64,000 nt of DNA, from assembly GCF_036402745.1 (NCBI RefSeq), contig NZ_DASWSJ010000113.1, positions 50,320 through 114,319 on the forward strand. Direction: 5' to 3'. Source of the stretch: Actinophytocola sp036402745. GTDB lineage: Bacteria > Actinomycetota > Actinomycetes > Mycobacteriales > Pseudonocardiaceae. Position numbers and translations under genes: made by a program. Shown here in pieces: positions 50,886 to 60,100 of this stretch (the stretch's first letter is position 1; each line of letters starts with the position of its first letter). The notes under the pieces were generated by a model. That model had not been told where the DNA came from and made no database searches. It was given only the letters and a program-made list of their open reading frames with translations.

Positions 50886-51458
50886 ATGACGGCCATGGCG
50901 GCCCGCGACGGTGATACGCGGACCCGGCTGCTCGACACGGCGCTGGCGCTGTTCACCAAGCACGGGGTCGAGGGCACGTCGCTGCAGATGATCGCGGACG
51001 CGCTGGGCGTCACGAAGGCCGCGGTGTACTACCACTTCAAGGCGAAGGACGAGATCACCGAGGCGGTTGCCGAGCCGGCGCTGCGCCGGCTGGGCACGAT
51101 CGTGCGCGAGGCCGGCGCCATGCGGCGGCGCGGCGCGCAGATCGACCACGTGCTCGCCGGCGTCGTCGATCTGGTGATCAGCCACCGCGCCTTGGCGGCC
51201 GTCTTCTCGAGCGATCCCGGTGTTGCGCGGGCGTTGGAGCGTTCGCTGCACGACGAGGAGAACGTGAAGGACTGCCTGACCCAGCTGCTGGTCGGGCCGG
51301 ACGCGGATCCCGCTGCCGCGGTCGCCGCGCACGTGGCCCTGGCGGGCATCGCGCTGGCCGGTGGTTCCCCCGCGCTCGTCGACCTGCCGGACGAGGAGCT
51401 TCGCCAGCACCTGCTCGAGGCCGGCCGGCGCTTGCTCGGCCGCCCCCGGCGCCGCTGA
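50886..51458 (+). CDS. TetR-family repressor, probably of the MMPL exporter
   Basis: This is a 190-residue repressor. The HTH is TSLQMIADALGVTKAAVYYH near residue 35, and FKAKDEITEAVAEPALRRL begins the ligand domain. The ATG at 50886 has GCGAGGAGG upstream. It is divergent from the MMPL gene, with three palindromes in the shared gap. It is followed 38 bases later by a second, unrelated TetR gene. Confidence 0.92.
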   Translation: MTAMAARDGDTRTRLLDTALALFTKHGVEGTSLQMIADALGVTKAAVYYHFKAKDEITEAVAEPALRRLGTIVREAGAMRRRGAQIDHVLAGVVDLVISHRALAAVFSSDPGVARALERSLHDEENVKDCLTQLLVGPDADPAAAVAAHVALAGIALAGGSPALVDLPDEELRQHLLEAGRRLLGRPRRR

Positions 51459-51488
51459 TCACCCCGACACGCCGTCCGCCAACCGACA

Positions 51489-51523
51489 TTGCTGGGATGA
51501 GCAAAGTTCGCTTGGATGAGCAA
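51489..51523 (+). promoter_or_regulatory. Tandem TTGCT-N6-AGCAA sites over the second TetR start
   Basis: TTGCTGGGATGAGCAA (51489-51504) and TCGCTTGGATGAGCAA (51508-51523) repeat with a 19-base period and cover the start codon region of the TetR gene. A third similar element, TGCTC-GAGT-GAGCA, lies just after the gene at 52085-52098. They look like autoregulatory operator sites. Confidence 0.55.
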
Positions 51524-52078
51524 ATGAGAACAGCCCGCCGCTCGCAGATCGTCGAGGCGGCCATCGACACCATCGCCACCGAGGGGCTCGCCCGGGCGTC
51601 CTTCGCGCGAATCGCGCGCACCGCGGGGCTGTCCAGCACGGGCCTGATCTCCTACCACTTCGCCGGCAAGCAGGAGCTGATGGACGAGGTCGTGCGGGTG
51701 GTGCTGGCCGAGTTCGCCGCGTTCGTCGAGGAGCGGATGACGGCCGAGACCGGCCCGGCGGCCGAGCTGCGCGCGTTCATCGTGGCCAACGTCGAGTTCG
51801 CCAGCAAGCACCGCACCCGGCTGCTCGCCGCCCTCGACATCGCCCGGGCCGGCCGCGCGCCGGCGTTCGGCGTCGACGTCGCCGGGCTCGCCGAGCTGCT
51901 GCGGGTCGGCCAGCGCTACGGCGAGTTCCGCTTCTTCGACGCCGACGTGATGGCCATGGCCGTGCGGTCGGTCCTGGACGGCGTGCTCAACCGGCTGGCC
52001 GTCGACCCGGACGCCGACCACGGCGCCTACACCGAGGAGCTCGCCACCCTGTTCGAGCTGGCCACCCGCGGCGCCTAG
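51497..52078 (+). CDS. TetR-family regulator
   Basis: This is a 193-residue regulator. The HTH is ASFARIARTAGLSSTGLISY near residue 35, followed by HFAGKQELMDEVV. The C-terminal domain is of the TetR_C type found with MMPL or MFS regulators. I list the ATG at 51497; the ATG at 51525 (MRTARRSQIVEAA) is equally plausible because both starts lie in the tandem operator and neither has a good Shine-Dalgarno. Its target is unknown, but the operator pattern suggests autoregulation. Confidence 0.87.
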   Translation: MSKVRLDEQMRTARRSQIVEAAIDTIATEGLARASFARIARTAGLSSTGLISYHFAGKQELMDEVVRVVLAEFAAFVEERMTAETGPAAELRAFIVANVEFASKHRTRLLAALDIARAGRAPAFGVDVAGLAELLRVGQRYGEFRFFDADVMAMAVRSVLDGVLNRLAVDPDADHGAYTEELATLFELATRGA

Positions 52079-52084
52079 CCGATT

Positions 52085-52098
52085 TGCTCGAGTGAGCA
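52085..52098. promoter_or_regulatory. Third copy of the TGCTC-GAGT-GAGCA element
   Basis: A perfect 5-4-5 palindrome seven bases after the TetR stop resembles the two operator-like elements at its start. It could regulate the GAF-ANTAR gene downstream, whose start is 135 bases further on. Nothing else is evident in 52099-52233. Confidence 0.4.
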
Positions 52099-52233
52099 GA
52101 CGGCTTCGACGCCGAGCGGGGCGGCGGCGATCGGCACGCGGAGGACGGCGTCGTCCCGTGGTGAACTGAGGGCTGCTGCGTCGGTCGTGCATCGATTACG
52201 CTTGATGCGGAGGCCGACCGAAGGGACAGGGAT

Positions 52234-52935
52234 ATGGCCCGGGACAGCGGGGCCGAGTCGCTGGCGACGGCGTTGGCGCGGATGGCGCGCGACCTGCTCA
52301 GCCAGGAGACGGTGCAGCAGACCCTCGACCGCATCGTCGCGCACGCGGTGTCGCTGGTGCGGGGCTGCGAGTTCGCCGGGATCCTGACGGTGGAGGGCGG
52401 TCGGCTGCGCACGCTCGCCTCCTCCGACGAGGCGGCCCGCGAGTCCGACCGCATCCAGGTCGAGCTCGGCGAGGGCCCGTGCCTGGACAGCACCCTGGAG
52501 GAACACCACGTCTTCCGGATCGCCGACGTCACCACCGCCGAGGACCGCTGGCCCCGCTACGCGCCCAAGGCCCGCGAGCTGGGCATCGGCAGCGCGATGG
52601 GCTTCCTGCTCTACACCCGCGACCGCAACCTCGGCGCGCTCACCCTCTACGGCCGCGCGCCGAACGCGTTCACCGAGCACTCCGAGCACGTCGGCTGGCT
52701 GCTCGCCTCGCACGCCGCGGTGGCGTTCGCGAGCGCCCGCTCGGACGCGCAGCTGCAGCAGGCGGTCGCCAGCCGGCAGGAGATCGGTGAGGCGCTCGGC
52801 ATCGTGATGGAGCGGCACAAGCTCACCGGGCAGCAGGCGTTCGAGATGCTGCGCAAGGAGTCCCAGGAGCGCAACGTGAAGCTGCGCGAGCTGGCCAGGA
52901 TGCTCACCGAGACCGGCGAGCTCCCCAGCCAGTGA
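52234..52935 (+). CDS. GAF-ANTAR RNA-binding antiterminator
   Basis: This is a 233-residue signal-dependent antiterminator. An N-terminal GAF sensor (FAGILTVEGGRLRTLASSDE near residue 46, GEGPCLDSTLEEHHVF near residue 80) is joined to a C-terminal ANTAR domain (EIGEALGIVMERHKLTGQQA near residue 185) that binds paired RNA hairpins. Such proteins are very common in actinobacteria. It is convergent with DUF3618 (7-base gap). Its target transcripts are not visible here. Confidence 0.93.
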   Translation: MARDSGAESLATALARMARDLLSQETVQQTLDRIVAHAVSLVRGCEFAGILTVEGGRLRTLASSDEAARESDRIQVELGEGPCLDSTLEEHHVFRIADVTTAEDRWPRYAPKARELGIGSAMGFLLYTRDRNLGALTLYGRAPNAFTEHSEHVGWLLASHAAVAFASARSDAQLQQAVASRQEIGEALGIVMERHKLTGQQAFEMLRKESQERNVKLRELARMLTETGELPSQ

Positions 52936-52941
52936 CCGACC

Positions 52942-53286
52942 TCAGCGCCTGCGGGCCCGCAGCCAGATCCCGAACATCGCGATCAGCGCCACGAGCCCGG
53001 CCAGGGAGATGGCCGGACGGTGCGACACGGTGGTCCACACCGGCGCGACCCGTTGTGCCACCGGGTCGGGCAGCTTGCTCACCAGCTCCGCGCCGCCGGC
53101 CTGGATCGCCTCGGCACGCTCGCGGGCCGCGGCCCGCACGCGGGTCTTCAGGTCGGCCTTCGCGCCCAGCGCCGCCACCGTCTGCGCCAGCTCCTGGCGG
53201 GTGAGCTCGGCGTCCATACGCAGGTCCTCGTCGGTCGGCCCCTCGCCGGGCATGCGCATCCGGTCCTCGGCCCCGTGGCTGGTCAT
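52942..53286 (-). CDS. DUF3618 membrane protein
   Basis: This is a 114-residue protein with an N-terminal acidic helix, DLRMDAELTRQELAQTVAAL near residue 20, typical of DUF3618. A single membrane helix, ISLAGLVALIAMFGIWLRAR, closes the C-terminus. It overlaps the Holin-X-like gene start-stop (ATGA). DUF3618 and Holin-X proteins are commonly paired in actinobacteria and are thought to be envelope-stress membrane proteins; function is not established. Confidence 0.87.
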   Translation of the reverse strand: MTSHGAEDRMRMPGEGPTDEDLRMDAELTRQELAQTVAALGAKADLKTRVRAAARERAEAIQAGGAELVSKLPDPVAQRVAPVWTTVSHRPAISLAGLVALIAMFGIWLRARRR

Positions 53287-53702
53287 CGCCGCACCGCTTC
53301 CTTGACCACCTGGATGTCCTCCTTGGCGCTCTCGACGGCCTCGGAGGGCATCGGGGCGCCCTGCCTGAACTGCTTCCTCGCGACGAGCGCGGCGATGCCG
53401 GCGGCGAGCAGCAGCACCGCGCCGACGATCAGCGCCGCGGCCCACGCGGGCAGCACGAGCGCCAGCAGCAGCACGACAGCGGCCAGCACGACGGCGACGC
53501 CGTAGCCGGCGAGCACCCCCGCGAGCCCGATGCTCGCCGCGCCCTTGCCGGCGTGCTTGGCCTTGTCCTGGACCTCACGCACCGCGAGACGGACCTCGGT
53601 GCGGGCGAGGTGGCTGAACTGTTCGGTCAGGTCGTGCACGAGTTCGGCGGCCGACTTCTCGCCGATCGGCTTCTCCGCACCGACATCCGAAATAGAACTC
53701 AT
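53283..53702 (-). CDS. Actinobacterial Holin-X family membrane protein
   Basis: This is a 139-residue protein with an N-terminal amphipathic region (LVHDLTEQFSHLARTEVRLA near residue 21) and two transmembrane helices (about residues 58-105). It has a lysine-rich tail. Despite the name, no phage genes are near, so a holin role is doubtful. It is coupled to the DUF3618 gene by ATGA. It is divergent from the flavodoxin-like reductase, with a 118-base gap. Confidence 0.85.
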   Translation of the reverse strand: MSSISDVGAEKPIGEKSAAELVHDLTEQFSHLARTEVRLAVREVQDKAKHAGKGAASIGLAGVLAGYGVAVVLAAVVLLLALVLPAWAAALIVGAVLLLAAGIAALVARKQFRQGAPMPSEAVESAKEDIQVVKEAVRR

Positions 53703-53820
53703 GATGCTCCTCCTTCACCTCGGGCTACCCAGGCCCCGACGGGCGAAAACGCGGACGTTTAGCCAGTTGCTCAGCGGCAACGGCTCAGGTCGACACCCGA
53801 GCCGACAAGGAGACGACCAG

Positions 53821-54432
53821 ATGCGCGCCGTGATCCTGAACTGCACGCTCAAGCAGTCGCCGGAACCGTCGAACACGCAGGCCCTCGCGGACGTCGTCGG
53901 GCAGGCGCTGGACGAGCAGGGCGTGGAGGTCCGCTCGTTCCGGGTCGTCGACCACGTCGTGCCGCCGGGGATCACGACCGACCTCGGCGACAACACCGAC
54001 CACTGGCCGCGGCTGCACGACGAGCTGCTCGGCGCGGAGATCCTGATCGTCGCGACGCCGACGTGGGTCGGCCACCCGTCCTCGATCGCCCAGCGGGTGA
54101 TCGAGCGGATGGACGGCATGATGTCCGAGACCGACGACGAGGGCCGACCGGTCGCCTACAACCGGGTCGCGGGTGTCGTGGTCACGGGCAACGAGGACGG
54201 CGCGCACCACGTGATCAGCGAGGTGGCCGGCGCGCTCGGCGACATCGGCTACACGGTGCCCGGCCAGGCCTGGACCTACTGGAACATGGGCCCCGGTCCC
54301 GGCCCGAGCTACGCCGACACCGAGCACGGCAAGGAGTGGTCGCACAAGACCGCGCGGAGCATGGCGCACAACCTGCACGGCGTCGCCGCCGCGCTGCAGA
54401 AGCTGCCGGTGCAGGCCCCGCCCGGCGAGTGA
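53821..54432 (+). CDS. NADPH-dependent FMN reductase/flavodoxin-like protein
   Basis: This is a 203-residue flavoprotein of the FMN_red fold. The N-terminal phosphate-binding loop is VILNCTLKQSPEPSNTQALA near residue 4. The isoalloxazine loop is VATPTWVGHPSSIAQRVIER near residue 79, and VVTGNEDGAHHVISEV is near residue 120. It probably reduces quinones or flavins. It could in principle provide reduced flavin to the SfnB-like enzyme far upstream, but nothing links them. ATG follows AAGGAG. Confidence 0.88.
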   Translation: MRAVILNCTLKQSPEPSNTQALADVVGQALDEQGVEVRSFRVVDHVVPPGITTDLGDNTDHWPRLHDELLGAEILIVATPTWVGHPSSIAQRVIERMDGMMSETDDEGRPVAYNRVAGVVVTGNEDGAHHVISEVAGALGDIGYTVPGQAWTYWNMGPGPGPSYADTEHGKEWSHKTARSMAHNLHGVAAALQKLPVQAPPGE

Positions 54433-54555
54433 CGCGCCGGGTGGCGTGTCGCAGGCGACGAACCGGAAGGTCCGCGACTTTCACCGCCGACCTGGCCGCC
54501 CTCGCGGGTGACGAGCCTGGGACCGGTCCCTGACCCGGTCCGGTAGGACTGTGGC

Positions 54556-54996
54556 ATGCGAATCGTCCGCGGGCTCGGGTTGCTCCTCCTCGTCGGCCTC
54601 GTGCTGGCGGCCTGCACCGTGACGCGGACCGGCAGCCCCCGGCCGTCGTTCCCCGCGGACTCCTCGCTCTCGGTCGTGCCCACGACCGTGCCCACGACGA
54701 CCACCTCGGCCCCGCCGGCCTACGACGACACCGCGGCCGACTGCGCGGACGCCTCCTGCGCGATCGTGGTCCGCGGCGCCGTCGACGTCCCGCTCGACGC
54801 GAAGTTCGGCTTCACCGACTTCGTCGTCACGTTCGTCCCCCCGGAGACCGTGAACTTCGACGGCGCCGACCCGGCCAACGGCGGCGCGCACGGCTACCTC
54901 TCCGGCACGGGCTACATGCGGCTCAACGGCATCACCATCACCGTCGACGGCTACGCCGAGGGCGGCGCGCGGCTCCGGTTCGAGCCGCCGGCCTAG
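54556..54996 (+). CDS. Small secreted lipoprotein, unknown function
   Basis: This is a 146-residue lipoprotein. The signal ends in lipobox LVLAAC (Cys about residue 20). A Thr/Pro-rich linker (TTVPTTTTSAPP) is followed by a compact domain with two Cys (DCADASCAIVVRGAVDVPLD) and a C-terminal beta-rich segment GYMRLNGITITVDGYAEGG. I do not recognise the domain. Its stop shares CTAG with the convergent VOC gene. It probably resides on the outer membrane face. Confidence 0.7.
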   Translation: MRIVRGLGLLLLVGLVLAACTVTRTGSPRPSFPADSSLSVVPTTVPTTTTSAPPAYDDTAADCADASCAIVVRGAVDVPLDAKFGFTDFVVTFVPPETVNFDGADPANGGAHGYLSGTGYMRLNGITITVDGYAEGGARLRFEPPA

Positions 54997-55361
54997 CCCG
55001 CGGACCGTGGCGGCGGCACGCAGAACTCGTTGCCCTCGGGGTCGGTGAGGACGATCCAGTGGAGGTCCGGGTCGTTCTCGACGACGGTGGCGCCCAACGT
55101 GACCAGTCGCTCCACTTCGGACTGCTGGCTGCCGGTCGCCGGGTAGATGTCCAGGTGCAGCCGGTTCTTCACCGACTTCTGCTCGGGCACCGGCTGGAAC
55201 AGCAGCAGCGGCTCGCCGTCGCGGCCGATCTCCACGTACTCGGTGCCGCGCGGGTCCTTCCAGCGCTTCACCTCCGCGTAGCCGAGCGCGGCGCACCAGA
55301 ACCGCGCCAGCGACGCGGAGTCATGGCAGTCGATGGCTAGGCAGAGCACCCTGCTGGTCAT
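54993..55361 (-). CDS. VOC-family (glyoxalase/bleomycin resistance-like) protein
   Basis: This is a 122-residue protein of two beta-alpha-beta-beta-beta modules. Module 1 begins LCLAIDCHDSASLARFWCAA near residue 6 with a metal-type His. Module 2 has RLHLDIYPATGSQQ near residue 67, then IVLTDPEGNEFCV near residue 105. It could be a detoxifying lyase or an antibiotic-binding protein. It is convergent with the small lipoprotein gene, overlapping by four bases. Confidence 0.9.
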   Translation of the reverse strand: MTSRVLCLAIDCHDSASLARFWCAALGYAEVKRWKDPRGTEYVEIGRDGEPLLLFQPVPEQKSVKNRLHLDIYPATGSQQSEVERLVTLGATVVENDPDLHWIVLTDPEGNEFCVPPPRSAG

Positions 55362-55570
55362 GGCCCCGACGCTAGTCGCGCACCCGCTCGTGCGCCCCGC
55401 GCCGCCACCGACAGCGGCATCGTGATCGCGAGGAGCCGCCACGTCGAGTTCCACGACCGCCAGCCCAGCACCGGCGAGCGCCGGGAAAGTTCGCCCGCGA
55501 CCGATGAGTCCGGCGCGGGGCCGGCGTTACACCGGCGACCACCGCGAACCACCGAGAAGGAGCGGAAACC

Positions 55571-56152
55571 ATGAGCAAGGTCGTCGCCCACCTGTCGATG
55601 TCCCTCGACGGCTTCATCGCCGACCCGGACGACGGCGTGCGGGAGCTGTTCGACTGGTACGACAACGGCGAGGTGACCGTGCCGAGCAACGACCCGCGCT
55701 GGACCCACCACGTCTCCGCGGCCAGCGCCCCGCTGCTGCGCGAGGCGTACGCGACGGCCGGTGCGCTGGTCACGGGCCGCCGGCTGTTCGACCACACCCA
55801 CGGCTGGGGCGGCAACCACCCCGCGGGCGTGCCGTTGTTCGTGGTGACGCACCGGCCGCCGGCGGACTGGCCGCACCCGGTCACGTTCGTCACCGACGGC
55901 GTGGTCAGCGCGATCGAGCAGGCGAAGGCGGTCGCGGGGGACAAGGTGGTCTCGGCCGCCAGCACGACGGTGGTCCAGCAGGCGCTGGACGCGGGGCTGC
56001 TCGACGAGATCGTCGTCAACCTGATTCCCGTGCTGCTCGGCGAGGGCATCCCGTTCTTCGCCAACCTCGCCAAGCACCCGGTCCGGCTGTCCGACCCGGA
56101 GGTCATCGAGGGCAACCGCGTCACGCACCTGCGCTACCAGGTCATTCGCTAG
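55571..56152 (+). CDS. RibD C-terminal domain/dihydrofolate reductase-like protein
   Basis: This is a 193-residue NADPH-binding protein of the RibD_C fold. It begins HLSMSLDGFIADPDDGVREL near residue 7. The cofactor loop is GALVTGRRLFDHTHGWGG near residue 64. The C-terminus has DEIVVNLIPVLLGEGIPFFA near residue 145. Its substrate is unknown. ATG follows AAGGAG. Its last 11 bases overlap the convergent regulator gene. It is unlinked to the other family member at 37674. Confidence 0.88.
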   Translation: MSKVVAHLSMSLDGFIADPDDGVRELFDWYDNGEVTVPSNDPRWTHHVSAASAPLLREAYATAGALVTGRRLFDHTHGWGGNHPAGVPLFVVTHRPPADWPHPVTFVTDGVVSAIEQAKAVAGDKVVSAASTTVVQQALDAGLLDEIVVNLIPVLLGEGIPFFANLAKHPVRLSDPEVIEGNRVTHLRYQVIR

Positions 56153-57092
56153 CCAGCCAGCCGCGGCGCTGGGCCAGGACCCCGGCCTGGAACCGGGTCC
56201 TGGCGCCCAGCTCGTCCAGCAGCTCGCCCACCCGGCGGGTGACCGTGCGCGAGCTGACGCCGAGCTGGCGGGCGATCGACTCGTCCTTCGCGCCGGCCGC
56301 GAGCATCGCGAGCAGGCCCGGGTCCGACGGCGTCGCCCCGCCCGACTGCTCCGGCAGCAGCGGCGAGCCCTGTTCCCACAGCAGCTCGAACAACGCGACG
56401 AGCGCGTCCAGCAAGGCACACGGGCGGATGACGAGCGCGCTCGCCACCATGTCCTCCAGTACCAAGGGAAGCAGCGCGACCTGCCGGTCGGCGATCGCGA
56501 GCTTCATCGGCACCCGCGGGTGCATCCGGGACTGCTCGCCGCTCTCGACGGCGCGCCGCGCGGCCTCCAGCGCGCCCGGGTACTCCAGCGACTCCGGCGC
56601 GTACAGCCCGCGCACCTCGATCCGCTCCTGCAGCCGCGCGGTCAGGTCGCCCTCGGCCGCGGGGACGTCGGTGGCATACGGCGGCCGGTCGAACACCAGG
56701 AGCTCCCGCTCGCAGCCGAGCACCAGCTGGGTGAACCGCGCGGCGACGGCCTGCTGGCCGACGAGGATCTCGAGCAGCTCGTCCGGCTGGCGGTGCGGGG
56801 TCATCTGCGCGGCGAGCGCGCGGGCGTTGTGCTGCAGCGTGTCCAGCTCCGTGCGGCGCCGCGCGACGAGCAGGTCGATGGCCGTGTCCGGGCGGGCCGG
56901 GGTGAGCCGCACCGGCCGGCCGGGCAGCCGGCTCGCGAGCCCCAGCTCCTCCAGCTCCGCCACCGCCCGGCGGGTGGCCCGCTCGGACCTGCCCAGCTGG
57001 TTGGCCAGCTCCGCGGTCGTCAGACCCGGCGTCGCCAGCAACGCTCGGTACACGACCTCGACGAACTCTGTGATCCCCAACGGCTCCAGCAT
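56142..57092 (-). CDS. TrmB-like/LuxR-type regulator
   Basis: This is a 316-residue transcription factor. An N-terminal winged helix of the TrmB kind (LTTAELANQLGRSERATRRA near residue 24) is followed by a middle effector domain (about 110-235). A LuxR-type HTH is at the C-terminus (ESIARQLGVSSRTVTRRVGE near residue 277). This architecture is frequent in Streptomyces-like bacteria. I chose ATG 57092 with AGGA seven bases upstream; an in-frame ATG at 57119 is possible. It is divergent from a secreted subtilase (88-base gap) and may control it. Confidence 0.87.
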   Translation of the reverse strand: MLEPLGITEFVEVVYRALLATPGLTTAELANQLGRSERATRRAVAELEELGLASRLPGRPVRLTPARPDTAIDLLVARRRTELDTLQHNARALAAQMTPHRQPDELLEILVGQQAVAARFTQLVLGCERELLVFDRPPYATDVPAAEGDLTARLQERIEVRGLYAPESLEYPGALEAARRAVESGEQSRMHPRVPMKLAIADRQVALLPLVLEDMVASALVIRPCALLDALVALFELLWEQGSPLLPEQSGGATPSDPGLLAMLAAGAKDESIARQLGVSSRTVTRRVGELLDELGARTRFQAGVLAQRRGWLASE

Positions 57093-57180
57093 GATCGAAT
57101 CCTGGCGTATACCCGACATGGCGACAACACGCCACGGCCGATCGTTCCAATCTGCCCTGCTGGTCGGATAGGAACGGACC

Positions 57181-60100
57181 ATGCCACAGGTCCGAGGACT
57201 CCTCGCGCGGCTCGTCACCGCGGTCGGCTGTGTCGCGGTCGCGCTCACCGTGCCCGCACCGGTCACCGCGGCGGCCCCCGCCGCCCCCGCTGCCGCCACT
57301 GTCTCCGCGGCGACGGCCACGGTGACGCTGCTGACCGGCGATGCGGTCACCGTCACCCGGCCCGCGGGCGGCCAGCCGAGCGTCGCCGTGCGGCCGGGCG
57401 CCGGCTCGCGGTCGTTCACGACGCTGCGCCAGGGGTCGGACCTCTACGTCGTGCCCGACGCGGTCGAGCACCTGGTGCCGGACGTGCTGGACCTGGAGCT
57501 GTTCAACGTCACCGCGCTGGTCGACATGGGCTACGCCGACTCGGTCACCGACTCGCTGCCGCTGATCGTGCGCGGCCCGCAGCCCTTCGCCGCCCGGTCC
57601 GGCACGCTCGCGCTGCCGAGCATCGGCGCGAGCGCGGTGTCCGTGCGCAAGGGCGACGGCGCCCGCGTCCTCGCCGACCAGTCGCGCGCCGCCCGGTCGC
57701 TCGGCGGCTCCAAGGTATGGCTCGACCGCAAACTCTCCGCCGCCGAGCTGGACGGGAACCTCACCCAGATCGGCGCGCCGGACGCGTGGTCCTCGGGCCT
57801 GTCCGGCGCGGGGGTGGACGTGGCTGTGCTGGACACCGGCGTCGACTCGACCCACCCGGACCTGAAGGGCAAGGTCGCCGCCGAGGCCGACTTCACCGCC
57901 GACGGCACGCCTGCCGACGGCAACGGGCACGGCACGCACGTCGCTTCGATCGTCGCAGGCACCGGCGCGGCCGCGACCGGTGACCGGCGCGGTGTCGCCT
58001 ACGGCGCGCGGCTGCTGTCGGGCAAGGTGCTCGGCGCGGACGGCTCCGGGCAGGCGTCGTGGGTGATCGCCGGCATGCAGTGGGCCGCGGCCCAGGGCGC
58101 CGACGTGGTCAACCTGAGCCTCGGCGGCCCGGCCGCGAAGGGCGACGACCCGGTGGCGCTGGCGCTGGACGCGCTCACCGCGCAGACCGGCGCGTTGTTC
58201 GTGGTCGCCGCCGGCAACAGCGGCGGCTGGGGGCTGGTCGAGAGCCCCGGGGTCGCGGCGAGCGCGCTCACGGTCGGCGCCTCCGACTCGGGCGGCCGGG
58301 TGGCCGGCTTCTCCGCGAAAGGCCCGACCCGCGGGACCTACCGCGCGAAGCCGGACCTGACCGCGCCCGGTGTCGGCATCGTCGGCGCCCGCGCCGGTGG
58401 CGGCACCGCCGACCCGTACACGACCATGGACGGGACGTCGCAGGCCACGCCGCACGTGACCGGCGCCGCCGCGCTGCTGCGCCAGCAGCACCCCGACTGG
58501 GACTGGCAGCGGATCAAGACGACGTTGATGACCACCGCCGACGTGCACACGACCGTCCGGCCGGTGTCCAACGAGGAGGGTGCCGGCCAGCTCGACCTGC
58601 GCGGCGCGACGTCGGAGACCCTGGTACTCAACCGGTCCACTGTGGACTTCGGCTACCGGCGGCACCCGGCCGGCACCGACCCGGCGAGCATCGAGGTGAC
58701 GCTCACCAACACCGGCAAGGCAGCCCAGACGGTCACCGCGACCGACCTCGCCTACGACGTGTACGACGGCAAGGCGCCGGACGACCTCGTGACGATCGAG
58801 CCCGCGTCGCTGACCGTGGCGCCCGGCGCGACCGAGCGGCTGACCGTGACGCTGACCCCGGCCAACGCCGAGCCCGGCGTCTACATCGGCGCGGTCACCC
58901 TGGCCCGCGGCGGCGGGCTCGACCCGATCAGCCTGCCGCTGAACCTCTACGACGAGGCGCCACGGCACGACCTGCACCTGACCGTGCTCGACCGGCACGG
59001 CGAGCCGTACGCGGGTGGCACGGTGTGGCTGGGCAACATGAACGAGCTGAACCCGCGGGCCGGCGGCGGGTTCACGATCGTGCAGCTGGACGGGAACGGC
59101 CAGGGCACCGCGCGGATGGCGCCCGGCGCGATCAGCGCGGTGGCGAAGATCGAGACGCCCGCCGCAGGCGCCGCGCCGGCGACCGTGGCGCTCGCGGGCT
59201 CGCCGGAGGTCATGCTGGACAAGGACGTCTCGTTCACGATCGACGCGCGCGAGGCCAAGCAGCTCACGCCCGCGACGGTGCGGGAGGTGAAGACGACGCT
59301 CGCCCGCGCGTCGGTCCAGTACGTGCAGCACGACGCGACGGTCGGCGACTTCATCGGCGACGCGATCTACGCCTCCGGCGAGGAGATCGCCAACGGCCAG
59401 GTGTTCCTGCAGCCGACGAAGCCGACGACCACCGGCGAGGCGGTGTTCGAGACGCGCTGGGACCTCGACGGCGTGGTCGGCCGCGGCAAGCCGGCCGAGC
59501 AGTACCGGCTGGTGCTCGGTGGGCCCACGGTGCCGGACCCGCCGGTGTACTCGGCGTCCCGGTCGAGGTCGATGGCCCGGCTGGACTCGGACTACCGGGG
59601 GATGGGGCCGGGCAAGGACACCTACGGGGAGTACTGGCAGGCGGTCACGGACCTGGTGCCGAGCTCGTGGGTGTTCGGGGAGTCGATGACCGCGCCGGTG
59701 CGGCGGACCGAGTGGGTCACCGCGCGGCCGGACGTCCGGTGGTCGCACTGCCTGAGCGGGGTGGTCGAGCTGTGCGCGCCGGCGGAGTCGTTCCGCGCCG
59801 GCTCGCGGCCGGCACCGGTGTGGTTCCGGGCTGCGGCGCCCGCGATGGTCCTCGGCGCGCACGACCGGACGCGGATCGAGCTGCAGGTCGGCCTCAGCGA
59901 CGGGCAGCACCAGGGGATGGTGCGGGACTACGCCGGGTGGGGCCCGCAGACGCTGCGGCTGTTCCGCGACGGGGTCGAGGTGCCGCGGCTGCCGGACAGC
60001 TACTGGTTCGACACCCCGCCCGAGCCGGCGACGTTCCGGCTCGAGCACACGGCGACACCGGACCAGGAGCTGCTGCCGATCGGCCGCCGGATCGAGACGG

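Noticed and set aside
53283..53702. Phage holin, hence prophage
   Set aside because: The Holin-X name is a family label. No phage structural, integrase or lysis genes are in the window, and the DUF3618 pairing is a normal chromosomal arrangement.
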